Of a DNA stretch of 64,000 bases, positions 48,804-59,949 are shown in pieces. The notes below the pieces were generated by a model, which made no database searches, had not been told where the DNA came from, and was given only the letters and a program-made list of their open reading frames with translations. Each line of letters begins with the position of its first letter. Positions within the stretch are counted from its first letter, which is position 1. Origin of the DNA: Lithospermum erythrorhizon (lineage: Eukaryota > Streptophyta > Magnoliopsida > Boraginales > Boraginaceae); the NCBI GenBank assembly GCA_019722365.1, contig JADFUC010002119.1:1-64000 (forward strand), given 5' to 3'. Position numbers and translations under genes: made by a program.

Positions 48804-49282
48804 TTAAATGCATGTGAAAATTTTTGATTTTTGGAGGGAAAATTCGCGCGCGAAAGTTTGGGTGAAAATAAAATTGATTTTCGACCAATAATGCAAAAAA
48901 TTCGGGTGCCATTTAAGCTTATATTTCTTGTTTATCTGAGATGAGTTCACAATAATGTGACCGCTCAAGGTGGATCGCCAGTTGGAATGGCACTCGAATC
49001 TCGATGCTGGAAATGTTGGGTGTAGATGAGTCCAAATATCGTGATAAGAAGAAACCCATTTCAACGCACTTTCCTTATAGTCTCGAAGGCGTGGCAGGCT
49101 ATTAATTTGTTTCCTTCCTTACAAACAACGTAAATCACGATTGATGGAAATACCGATTTCCTACAAAATATTAAATTCGCAGGAGAGATGTCACCATAAA
49201 CTAAATAACCAACAATCCAACATGGTTTAAGTGAGTTTTTAGAAATATTTACATCAAAGATAGTTTCAGGATCTAGACCCAA
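48804..49282 (-). other. Unrecognised minus-strand reading frames, possible gene or repeat
   Basis: Two consecutive frames, 49282-49061 (DPETIFDVNISKNSLKPCW) and 49064-48804 (WVSSYHDIWTHLHPTFPA), overlap by four bases in different phases. No ATG starts the first; it opens at a TTG. Upstream, on the minus strand, TATAAAATATC near 49480 and about 200 bases of ATG-poor, pyrimidine-rich sequence look like a promoter and 5' UTR. I recognise no domain. It may be a frameshifted gene or a transposon part. Confidence 0.3.
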
Positions 49283-49499
49283 ATTGAAGTGGAATTAATT
49301 AGATGTAAGAAGGTAGGGTTTGTTAAAAGGTGACGAGGTTTTGTTAAAATGAGGTTTTTGTTTCTTGGAGAGATAAAGAGTTCTTCGGCGGTAGAGAGTT
49401 TGAATTAGTGTTGGTTAAATTGAGAGGTTGTAGTTAACAAATTATATGTGTGTGGTTGTGTGTTAGTAAGAGGGGGAGGTAGATATTTTATATTTGTTT

Positions 49500-52480
49500 A
49501 CTAGAATTATTTTTAATTTGATTTTTAGGCGAAAAGTATAAGTCTTTACGATTTTGAAAGTTCGAATCAGAAAATATATTCTTGGTCTTTGTTGAAAGTT
49601 GCCGTCTGAAATACATATTTAAAAGTTTGTTAATTTAAGTGTGTATAAAATTTAGCATTAATTAAGCGCTGGCGGTATTATAAAGTTGCCGGAGGAAAAC
49701 GTTAAAAACACATAAGCATAGTGGAGCACCACAAGCTCACCCTTGTCCATTATTCTTTTTGGCTTTTTTTGCTTGATTGATTATAAGAGAGAAAGAGACA
49801 TGCATGTTTACATGAGGCAGATCTAGTTGTGACATGGGAAATATAGTATACTGTCGACATCTCATTAGATATTTCAGTATAATATATATATATATGGCTA
49901 TGTTATTTTAATTTTGAAGTCATTTCATTTGAAAGATTTAAATCTAAAACCTCGTTATTGCAAGTGATATTTCATTTATTATTAGTATATTATATATTTT
50001 CAAAAGATGCTTATAGTTTATTTTTTAATAAAATTAAAAACTTCAACTAAATTTTACCATTTTAATTAGTACACAAAATTTTAATTTGATTTAAATCAAA
50101 ATTATCATATTAATAATAGCAATGTATATAATTTGAAAAATACTATATTTTGATATATTTTTCTCTTAAATATTACTTACATATTAATTAAATATAAAAA
50201 TATGAAATAACAAAATACAAAATTAACATCTGTTAAGATGGAGGGGAATAGAGCACTATCATGGTATGAGCTTGTATTGAATACAATTCGTCTTTTGATA
50301 CTTTCATCTTGTTAGTAATAATCTATGTCAAATTATGAATATCTGGCAGCGTCCTTTAAACCGGATACTTCTTATGTGGTTCGTCCCGCAGAAACTTATT
50401 GTTCACATTACAAAATAGAAATAAATTCCATTTAACATAATACGAGAATAATATCATGCAATTACAGATTTTTTAGAGCTAATTTATATATATGCGAGAA
50501 CACAATAGATACGTTCGTTAGTATTCATGTTTGAAATATTCGGCGTTCGATCGGCAACGTATTTGAAATGATCGAATTCAGTCTTGCGTATTTTAGTATT
50601 AAAACGTCGTTCCGTCAAAATGGATGTTAAAGTTTCAGACCGAAATGATAAGAGGTAAATATTTCGTTTATGTGCTAATTTTTAATTTAAATAGAATTTT
50701 GGGATAAAATATTTATTGCATCAAATATTAATCTCATCAAAATATTATATTGATTAATGATATAAATCCCAATATTTTTAATTTTATTAGAATAAAAATA
50801 CTCGAAAATAATAAGTGTTGAATGATTTTCACTTATTAGTTGCTTACCGAAAGTCAAACTTAACTCATTTGTGAATAGTAAATCAGAGGCAACTTTTTTG
50901 ATCGAATAGGTGATTTGAAAGCGTGTGATCGAATGGTGAGCGTTGTGAAGCGTGTAGTGAGCAATATTAAATTTAGTCACAAAAATCTCCCAAATGTAAC
51001 GCCTTTGACCTCTTGCTAGCCCCTGATGCCGCTGCCCACTTGCTTGTAAGCCGACATCACTACAACCATCTTCCAAATACCCCCTATCAACCTAACAAAA
51101 ACTTCACCACCATTTCTTCGATCTGTCCACAATCTGTGAGCCCGTCTAAGAACACCAAAGAAATCGATCTAAGACTTTGTTTTATTTTTTGTATTAATTT
51201 TAAAATATTGTAAGGTATGTATGTCAACATATTTAAGTTACCCAAATATACAGCAAAATTTAAATTCATTAACATGAGAAACAAAGAGAAATTACATAAT
51301 TTGATGACATTAAAAATTATGTGATAGCACATGGGCCCATATGCTAATTAGCTTATGACTATTAACATCCTACAGATGATAAATCTATTAGACGTTTGAC
51401 CCTATTTAATAATCAAACCGTCTCGAATGATTCTACCGATTTCTTCTCAATTCCAGACAGTTACCACTTTCTCAGAATAATTTAATTTCTAATTTGATTT
51501 ATTTTTATTAAAAATGAAGTTAAGATGAAAACCCATGATCAATTCCAAAATGTTTATGGATAAATTTTGAATTAGCCTCCTAATAATTTTGATGCTCCGT
51601 TTGGGATGAACTAAGTGAGGTAGAGCTTTTTGCCAAATTTTATTGAATCTAAGGTGAACTAAGGTGGGGCCATAATAAATACCATTTACCTACATTACAT
51701 ATCAAATTAAGGGTTAAGGAAAAAGGGATGAATCTAAATCAAGGTGAATCATTTAACCTCAACTAACTTAGTTGAATACAAAAATGAACCCAACGGGGCG
51801 CACTAAAACCTTACTCGTTCCACGTGTTTTCCGCTTTAACCAGCAGGGCAGCTGATAAGATTTTGACCCTCGTAGTGGGTGTTAGTTAGTCTATTGGGTT
51901 ACCTATCGAGTATGCACTTTGCTCGAGAGTTTGGTAATTACCCTATTATTTTGATGTCATCATTACTCAAGTTCGATCACATTAACCGGGCGGCTGGGAA
52001 TACCAAGCAGGATATTTGGTGCACTCATGCAAACTGACATTAGTAATGGTGTCCAAAATAAATGTAATACTCATTCAGGTCGATTTATAAGGGACTATTT
52101 CCTTTCTTGGATGTCCAAATTTATAAGGCAATTTCTAAATAAATGAATCTACTCATTGTTCTTACAAGATAATTGTTTTAATAAATAACTTGAATTGTTC
52201 GCTCATTTGTTCAAATCTAAAAATTAAAATGTTCCTCTTTTAAATTTGGAGGCGGAGAGAGAGTACTTCTTAAGAAATAACCCATATCCATGTGTATCGA
52301 TATTCAGTTGAGCTTTTCCAAGTACAAAGCGATACTCGCGTTTAATAAAGCTATGGAGCGGTTATGGTCCATCACCCAAATGTGTATCCCGAATTAAAAT
52401 TTCATTTCAATTGCCATACTATAAATTGACAAATGGCACAACGATCACGACTCCCTTGTTTCTCTCTCCATTTGAATCTC
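49500..52480. other. Intergenic, nothing recognised
   Basis: AT-rich with a short AT run at 49885. The 129-codon minus frame at 50687-51076 is of low complexity and unsupported. The last few hundred bases are the promoter side of the plus-strand HRLI gene; CTCTATATTTC near 52478 is a possible TATA box. Confidence 0.35.
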
Positions 52481-52535
52481 TATATTTCTCTGGTTTCTGT
52501 ACAAGGGGAGGGAAATATACAAATAATAAACTACA

Positions 52536-55500
52536 ATGGCCTTCACATCTTTTTTGGGTAGACTTTTATTCGTCTCAGTTTTTGTTCTCTCCGCTTACCA
52601 AGAGTAAGTACTAATATCAGATCTGTTATTATTATCATTCTTTAAATTTTCAATCGTTACTTCTTATCGGGACGGATCTAAGAATTATCCTTTATAAAAT
52701 TTAAATTACTAATAAAATATACGTTAAGGTAACATATAAAATTACCACTATTGTTATATAATTACGATATCATTTTTTAACGGAGATCCGTAGCCGCTAC
52801 TTATCCCACGAGCTGATGTAATAGTTACTGCTTGTTATACATAGTTATAGTGCTATAATTATCATGCTGTAAAGTTTCAATAATTACTTCTTGTTTCACT
52901 GAATTATGGTTTTATGATTTTGGGTCGAGATTGATTTTGAATTTAAGCATGTTTTAATCTAGATATATCATGAACTCCAACGTATTTGTTAATTGTGTGT
53001 TGATTCTAGGTAGTATTAAAGTTGAATTTAAGCATGTGTTTCTAGATATTTTATGAAGTCCAAAGTTATTTTGATGTGTATGTTGTTTCCTTTGAAGTTT
53101 TGGATCTTTGCTTCTTGTTACACATAATTATAGTACTGAATTTTGGGTCGAGATTTTATCGTAGGTTGTCGATTTTGAATTTAAGAATGTTGTCTGGATC
53201 TTTCAAGAAGTCCAAAGTTTCTTTTTTGTGTGTCATTGTGTCAAGTCTGAAAAAGGGTAGTATTCTTTTCTTGACACAATGAGAAAGAATTGGTGAGTCG
53301 TTAGTCGTGAGAAAGAATTTACTACCCTTTTTTAGACTTGACACAATGACACACAATTGGTGAGTCGTGAGAAAAAATTTACTACCCTTTGAATTTAATT
53401 ATAGCATGTTTTATTCTTTTTTGTGTGTCATTCTAAATTATAGTACTCTTTTTTGTGTGTCATTGTGAGTCGTGAGAAAGAATTTACTGCTTAAAGCATT
53501 AATCTTTTCCATTGTAAAGATAATTTAGAATTACTGCTGTCCCACATTACTGCTCCACATTTCTCAACAAAATAATCTATATGTTATAGCTATCTTTTGT
53601 CAGAATGGTTGGATTTTGAAAATTGTTGATCCATCTTGGTATATACACTAGATTTGATAAATTCGATGTATGATCTACTAGATTTACTTTAGTAGCACAC
53701 TGAAAGAATCTTTTACGGATAAAGTTGAGGGGCGCAATGCACTCATATTGAATCAAAAATCTATATTGGATCTGAGTTAATCGAAAAGCCTAGTGGAAAA
53801 GGCTCTGCTAGTGACCAGAAGGTCCTGGTTTCGAAACTCACCTCATCGCTAAATATAAATAAAAAATAAAAAATTAAGAGTATAATTGGATCTAGATTTG
53901 ATGAAGTTAAGTTTTTTTCTTCTATTTGAAGACCTTCCCACTGTTACATTGGTGAGGGTCAAACCCAGATAAGGTTTCCTTTTAGGCATACGATTAATAG
54001 TTGGATACACTATTAAGTTGTTATAAGTTGCTTTTGATGTTCTTTTAGTATTTAGTATGAGGGTTGCTGCAGAAGTGGAACCTAATCTTTTAAACAATGA
54101 ATACAGAAAGAGGAATTTGAATAATCATGGTGAGAGGTATTCAAGAACTCACTTCTAAAGACTGAATTATTAAAGATTTATTTACGGGTTTGTCAGTTAA
54201 GCACTGTTCGTTCACTAATTGGCCTAATGACGATCTAGTCAAATGAGAAAGACTTGGCACCTTTTGATGAACTCATAAAATGATGTGTTGAATTAGTGTC
54301 TTGGTGGATCTTTTTAAGTCAATAAATCTTTGGACAAGTCTCTACTAAATCCTTGCTCCATCCCAATATCTTTCAGATTTTTTCTTTACATGAAAATCTC
54401 AAGACAACATCTCATTTTGAGAAATATATGAGTTGGTAATTGGAGGGAAAATTGATTATGAGAGAGAATTTTAAATGTTCTTGAAATTATTGCAAAAACA
54501 ATCCTCGCTTAGCAATAGTTATGGAGGGAGTTCATTGTTTACAGTATCTTATTATGGTGGAATTTTAGGAAAGAGTTCTTTTATAGTTTCCTTATGAATA
54601 TATTTCTGCTAACATATTGAATCGATGCTGGTACAGCAGGATTTTGTTTTAGGCATGCAAGTTTCCTTATATATGTTATTTTCGCATTCAAGGTAATGTG
54701 ATAGTATTTAGGTTGAGGATTTGCTATAATTGATCATTAAGATGGTGAGATGTGTACAAGAATTGCCAATCTCTACTGTGTCCTTTCTGCTATCTATGTG
54801 ATTTGGGGTAATTGGCTTTCTGAATTGAAAGAAATGAATTCCAATGCTTATCTGAGTACTGTGCTGATATATGAGTCCCTCGCTTGTCAAGATGCTTAAT
54901 CTGGCATGGCAGTAAATAAATTGAAGAATTGAAAAATATTTCATCTTTGTTCCTGCTTGTAGGTTTAGTGAATTCGATGTTGATGGTGGACCTGCTGCCA
55001 AAGCGTTGGGACCAAAATTCCATGTCTTTTCAAAGCATCTCTCAACCCATTCTGGTTTTGAAGTCCCAAAAGTCGAGGTACAAAACCGTACCACAACCTA
55101 GTTTGGTTTCTAATATTATTTTTTGAGATAGGTTCACTATGTATTTTGTGAATAACGGAGAATTTGCATTCTACAGATGAAATATCTGGTTATGGGTGCT
55201 ATTGTCATGAAGGGAATAGGCAGCCTACTTTTCCTTGCCGGCATCTCTTTGGGAGCTTACCAACTAGTTAGTAGTTTCTATCGACAATTTTCTCATTCGC
55301 TGCCATAATTTTTGTATTCAAATTTCTTACCACCCTCTTGTTTTTCTCTTTTGAATCGCAGCTTCTGCAACAAGCTATTCTCACTCCTATATTGTATGAC
55401 TTCTACAACTACGACGTTGATAAAAAAGAATTTACTCAACTGTTTGTCAAGTTCACGCAGGTATGGTATCGATGATGGATATATTTTCTGTTTGGATGAT

Positions 55501-55669
55501 CGTTCGATTAGTTCTATATTATGTGATATTCTATGTCCATCAAGTAATACGTTTCTTATATCGACAGAATCTGGCTTTAATTGGTGCTTTACTGTTTTTC
55601 ATTGGGATGAAGAACTCAATGCCCCGGAGAGTACTCAAGAAGAAGGCCCCCAAGCCAAAGACCAACTGA
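52536..55669 (+). CDS. HR-like lesion-inducer (HRLI) protein, 157 aa
   Basis: Small membrane protein of the plant HR-lesion-inducing family; overexpression of family members is linked to cell-death lesions, mechanism unknown. Five exons with good GT/AG borders: 52536-52603, 54963-55077, 55177-55266, 55362-55460, 55568-55669. Exon 1 gives MAFTSFLGRLLFVSVFVLSA and ends in a split codon at GA|GTAAG. Exon 2 holds FSEFDVDGGPAAKALGPKF. Exons 3-5 carry hydrophobic segments (GAIVMKGIGSLLFLAGISLG; LLQQAILTPILYDFYNYD; LALIGALLFFIGMKNS) and a basic C-terminus ending KAPKPKTN. About four membrane segments are expected. Every phase fits and there is no internal stop. Intron 1 is 2.36 kb and contains SINE-like pieces and a hairpin. 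The minus-strand gene at 34878-37772 is its paralogue. Confidence 0.93.
52773..52830 (-). mobile_element. SINE 3'-tail-like fragment in HRLI intron 1
   Basis: On the minus strand GTAGCGGCTACGGATCTCCG is followed by TTAAAAAA, like the fragment at 33504-33575. Confidence 0.35.
53227..53355. repeat. Inverted repeat (hairpin) in HRLI intron 1
   Basis: The left arm 53227-53262 (beginning TGTGTGTCATTGTGTCAAG) is nearly an exact inverted copy of 53320-53355 (ending TTGACACAATGACACACA), around a loop of about 57 bases. Related direct repeats with GTGAGTCGTGAGAAA continue to about 53490. Confidence 0.85.
53787..53880 (+). mobile_element. SINE-like head in HRLI intron 1
   Basis: CCTAGTGGAAAAGGCTCTG followed by AGAAGGTCCTGGTTTCGAAA gives A-box- and B-box-like words at tRNA spacing, then an A-rich tail at 53853-53880. 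Confidence 0.45.
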
Positions 55670-55679
55670 GATGACCTAC

Positions 55680-56400
55680 CCTTGTTTCACTTGGATTAAT
55701 TATACTTTATGCCCACCTTTCAGTTGTAAGCTTGTGTTATGAGGGAGTAGGGATATTTGCTTCATTTTCTCATTCTTAAATTATTCATATACTTGGTAGT
55801 ACTAGTAAGATGTTACGTGCATTGCACGTGTTAAAATCAATGAATTATTATTGTTGAATATTTTACTTTTTCTTCATGAATGTTATTTGTAGAATTAATA
55901 TGATTCAAATCGATGATAATTTGATTTTATAGTCCAGTCTTTTCAGATAATGAAGGACAAGAAAACATTGTATGTATATGTTAGCAAATTAGTTTTGAGC
56001 TCTTTCATTGTTAGAATGATATGTATCGAGATAATCGAATGGTCTAGTGATTGAGCTAGCACCCTTGATCTCAAGGATTCGAATTTCATTGTAAGGGAGG
56101 GGCTTGAAAATTATTGTAATATTATTTATTGATCAAGTTATGTTTCAGTAGTCCAGTGGCTGTTGTAAGGGGGCTGGTAAACAATTGCCTCCTAAATCCT
56201 GAAAATTTAATGTAAAAAAGTTCAAGTAGGATTAAAAAAATCTAGATTCTTCACGTTGCATTTAAAAATGTAATGAAAAGTACTGGCTGCCGAAGGCACT
56301 TTCATTGGCATTCAAAGATTTCACCTGATCTTCACAACTGATGAACAAGTTCAAAGACCTCTGGATTCTATAAGATCATCAAACTGCCTTGGTCTCTTTT
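55680..56400. other. Intergenic, with SINE-like head
   Basis: Contains the HRLI 3' flank, a near-palindromic ACGTGCATTGCACGTG at 55815-55830, and at 56035-56110 a tRNA-like head (TGGTCTAGTGATTGAGC, then AAGGATTCGAATTTC) of SINE type. Confidence 0.45.
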
Positions 56401-56401
56401 A

Positions 56402-57970
56402 AGAAGATAATCAAGTTCCAAAAGCAGGAGTGAAGGGAATTGCAGATTCAGGCACTTCAGAAATCCCAGATATATTCATCAACAAAGAAGCAATTGAAAG
56501 CGGGAACAAACCTACACAATCCCAATTTAGCATCCCAGTAATCGACTTGGAAGGAGTTCGAGCTTGTGGTTCTGTTCCTGAGTTGACAATTAGCAAACTA
56601 AGAGATGTTTGTCAGGAATGGGGTTTCTTTCAGATAATCAATGATGGTATCCCTGCTGATATCATGCAGAAATGATGGATGGAACTCGACGGTTTCATGA
56701 GCAGGATAGTGAGATCATGAAACCGTTGTATTCGTGTGATATCTCAAAAACATTCTTTTATAACAGTAATTTTGATCTGTATGAAGCAAAATCAGCAAAC
56801 TGGAGGGATACTTTTCAATGTGCTCTGGCACCTCAATCCCCTGATCCTACAAAGATGCCTCAAGTATGCAGGTAAGGACACAAATTTATTTCTTAGGGTT
56901 CGCGAAAACTAAAACTGTATATTCACCTCGATTACACCTCAAGTTGGGTTAATGGAAATCGAACAAATTTGGACAATTATGTCTAGTTGATTTAAATTTA
57001 TTTCATTTTGCATAGATATAATGTTGAAGTATTCCAATTATGTCAAGGATCTAGGACTTGTACTTTTTGAGCTACTATCACAAGCATTAGGTCAAAAACC
57101 AAACCACCTCAAGGAGTTAGGTTATGCTGAAGGACTATTTCTACTTGGTCATTATTATCCTCCTTGCCCTCAACCAGAATTGACTTTTGGTTTAACTAGC
57201 CACACAGATGGTGGCTTCTTAACCATACTTTTACAAGATGAAATAGGTGGTCTTCAAGTTCAACATCAAGATCAATACGTCGATGTTCCTCATGTTCCCG
57301 ACGCCCTAGTTGTCAACGTTGCAGACATGTGACATGTAAGATGATAATATCATAACATTTTTTCGTTTTGATTTAGGTGTTTAAGGACGCTCTTAAACAT
57401 GGTGATTAAACTCGATATTTGGGTATCTATATGGACCTGGTAAACGATTTCAATCAACTTGGTACACATATTTGAAGCTAGACAAGTTGATCGAGGTAAG
57501 TTCATTTTGAGTACAAAATCAATATTGATAACATGTATCGAACTTAAGCATTGAGCTTAAATATCGTCCTTAATACCTAAAGTGGACTATGTTCTCAATT
57601 GTTGTTATGACAAGCATAAGAGCAAGTTTGAACCTAGACAAGTTAATCGGGGTAGTACAAAATCAATGTTGATAACATATATCGAACTTAAACAGTGTGC
57701 TTAGATATCGTCCTTAAAGACCTAAAACTATGTTCTCGTTTGTTGTTATGGCAAGCATAAAAACTTATGAATGTTACATGTGCAGCTGATCAGTAATGAT
57801 GTGTTCAAGAGTTCTGTACATACGGTGATACCTAAAAAGATAGGTCCAAGAATTTCAGTAGCATGTTTGTTCTTGACAAACACTCAACAAGAAGAGACCT
57901 TACCAAGATTGTATGGCCCAATCAAAGAGTTATTGTCAGAGGAAAACCCTCCAATATACAACGAAATTAG
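56402..57970 (+). pseudogene. 2-oxoglutarate/Fe(II) dioxygenase pseudogene (ACC-oxidase-homologue type)
   Basis: Members oxidise small molecules using Fe(II), oxygen and 2-oxoglutarate. Exon 1 (about 56402-56871) has AGVKGIADSGTSEIP, IPVIDLEGV, WGFFQIINDGIP and YNSNFDLYEAKSANWRDTF. Exon 2 (about 57014-57335) has GHYYPPCPQPELTFG and SHTDGGFLTILLQD, the iron-binding HxD. Exon 3 (57786-57970) has SVHTVIPKKIGPRISVA, with the second iron-binding histidine and the RxS that holds 2-oxoglutarate. Damage: no ATG, with a TAA at about 56399 just before the first homologous codon; a one-base frameshift at about 56671; an altered acceptor (CAT for CAG) before exon 2; a TGA in the last codons of exon 2; and loss of the C-terminus after NPPIYNEI. 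Catalytic residues survive, so inactivation is probably recent or some changes are sequence errors. Confidence 0.9.
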
Positions 57971-59010
57971 GCTAATTATCTATTTGGTTATTATACTATC
58001 GTTGGGTAATTTTTACTTTGGCCCTATAATTATCTGCTCTTTTGCCTACGCCCCTGCCCTTATACTATCTAAGCCGCACAAAATCTAATTATTTCGCCTC
58101 TAACACCGAACTAAAATATATGGGGATATTTTACATAATAAAAATAGAACCCCACACTTTTATTTTTTAACACATCCTACCCTTCCCCTCTCCCCCTCTA
58201 AACTTTTACCCCTAAACTTAATTCTCCTCACACTCCTATCAATTTTTTTCGACAAACCTCACCCTACCCTCCCACCCCTACCCCATACCCCACCCCTCCT
58301 CCACCCACTATCCCCTCCCCTTTCCCCCACTGTACCTGCCTCCTCCCTCTTCTCCCTACCCTGCTGAAAACCGCGACCCCCCTCAAATTGCAATAGTAAA
58401 ACAGTTTTGAGACATCATTTATGGGATAAAGAATTTCATCTTCAAGACCACACAATCACTACCATATAGTGCACCTCCCACCAGGCCACCTTTAATTCCA
58501 CCGCCATTGCCTTTACTAAATTCCAATTAGCCAACTTCCATTGTAGTTAGTGCCGCCATCATCATCATTCTTCCTCCCCTTCCAGTTCCGGCGAACAAGC
58601 AATGGACCAACGATCCAGTAGCAGCTCAGATATGGCGATCTGCAACTCCGGCGTCATCTCCAAAACTTCGGCGCACACTCCACGCGAACCAGCAGCTCCA
58701 TCTTATTCTACGACAAACAGGACCTCCAGCTGCTCCGGCGAATTCGTCCACTCAGATCTGACGACCACTTTAGGGTCGACGACCTTTTCCGATGACGAAC
58801 CAATAGACCCACGACGACCAACAAGACAGAGTTGACCAACTCGTTGACGTGATCCGAGAGTTGACTTAGTTTTGCTTGCTTTTGTGTGATTTTGCTTGCT
58901 TTTGTGGGTGGGGGTAGGGGTAGGTGAGGTTTTGGCGTGATAGTACACAAAGCTTTTACGCAAGAGCAGAAAGTAGCAAGAAAAGTTACGGCTCTATTAA
59001 AATTAGAATA
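57971..59010. mobile_element. MULE-like sequence replacing the dioxygenase C-terminus
   Basis: Begins exactly where dioxygenase homology stops. The first 170 bases (TGGCCCTATAATTATCTGC, CCCCTGCCCTTATACTATC, CACCGAACTAAAATATATG) recall the terminal arms of the MULE at 21568-22902 in style, and are again followed by pyrimidine-rich DNA (58140-58370). A GC-rich part at 58580-58850 has TCCGGCG words as in the Copia leader at 9300-9800. The opposite inverted end and a target duplication were not found, so the right limit is a guess. Confidence 0.4.
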
Positions 59011-59949
59011 CATTCCCTAAACATTAGTTTAAGACAGAAAATACCATTTTGCAGTGAACCCGATAATATGCGATCCACAATTCATGCTTGAAAAGATCAG
59101 AAAGATACTTCGACTAACTAAAAGATATCAAAGATAAGATAGTGACCACAAGATAATTAATAGGAAATTACTGTATTCGATTACATGAATGCATTTTATG
59201 CTAAGGGCTGCTATAGCATCTAACTTTCACATTTTTTTGATAAATAATGCATATATTAATTAGAAATATCCATTACAAATGTTTTTGATCTATCAAGTAC
59301 GCGATTAGAACTAACATTCAAAAAATTACAATCCATCGAATTAAAAGAGCTAATTGAAATATCCGTTAACAAAACAAATCACGTCGGCGAAAACCAAAAT
59401 AACTCTCAGAATATCTTGAGATTTCTTTAGCTGCCGATTTCCAATCTTTGCTCTTTTTCGATTCGAAGTGCCTAGTCCAACCCGATGTAAAATTATCACT
59501 AATAAAATAAAGACCATGATTACTATTGTATTTTCCAAGCGATCGCGGTCCAAAAGGACGGTAATGGACGAAAAGTTCCAATATCGTGGACGGGTCTTGT
59601 CTATCAGAAACATTCATTCCTTCGACGCGCTTTCCTGTGATCCTACATATTAATCAACCAAATCGTTCAATGAGGAGCATACATACGTATCTGCATCTCT
59701 TTTGCAAGTTCGAGCATCGATTGATTTTACTCAAGGAACTTTAAAGGTGATGTAATGCTTTTATTACGGGATTTGGATACGGTGTTTTGTTCTTTGCTGG
59801 GCTGAAACATTCCAAGAGGTAGCAGATTCTTAAACTTTTAAGGACATCGGCTGGTGACATTGGACTATTATCAAAAATAAGGCTGCTTCCTACAAATTTT
59901 ATCATTCAAAGAATACTACAAAAGAGGTGGGAGCTAGCCAAATCATTCT
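59011..59949. other. Unassigned, perhaps LINE 3' flank
   Basis: A pair of minus-strand frames of 83-87 codons at 59350-59617 (with DWKSAAKEISRYSESYFGF) lies downstream of the minus-strand LINE relic and may be its 3' part, but I do not recognise it. Confidence 0.3.

Noticed and set aside
50687..51076. 129-codon minus-strand frame
   Set aside because: Mostly AT-rich low complexity without recognisable motifs.
53227..53355. The hairpin as a microRNA precursor
   Set aside because: Arms are nearly perfect and surrounded by related direct repeats, which fits a recent inverted duplication better than a conserved precursor; no evidence for a mature product.
55463..55669. Second open frame overlapping HRLI exon 5
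   Set aside because: Only its second half, in the exon 5 frame, matches the family; the first half is intron.
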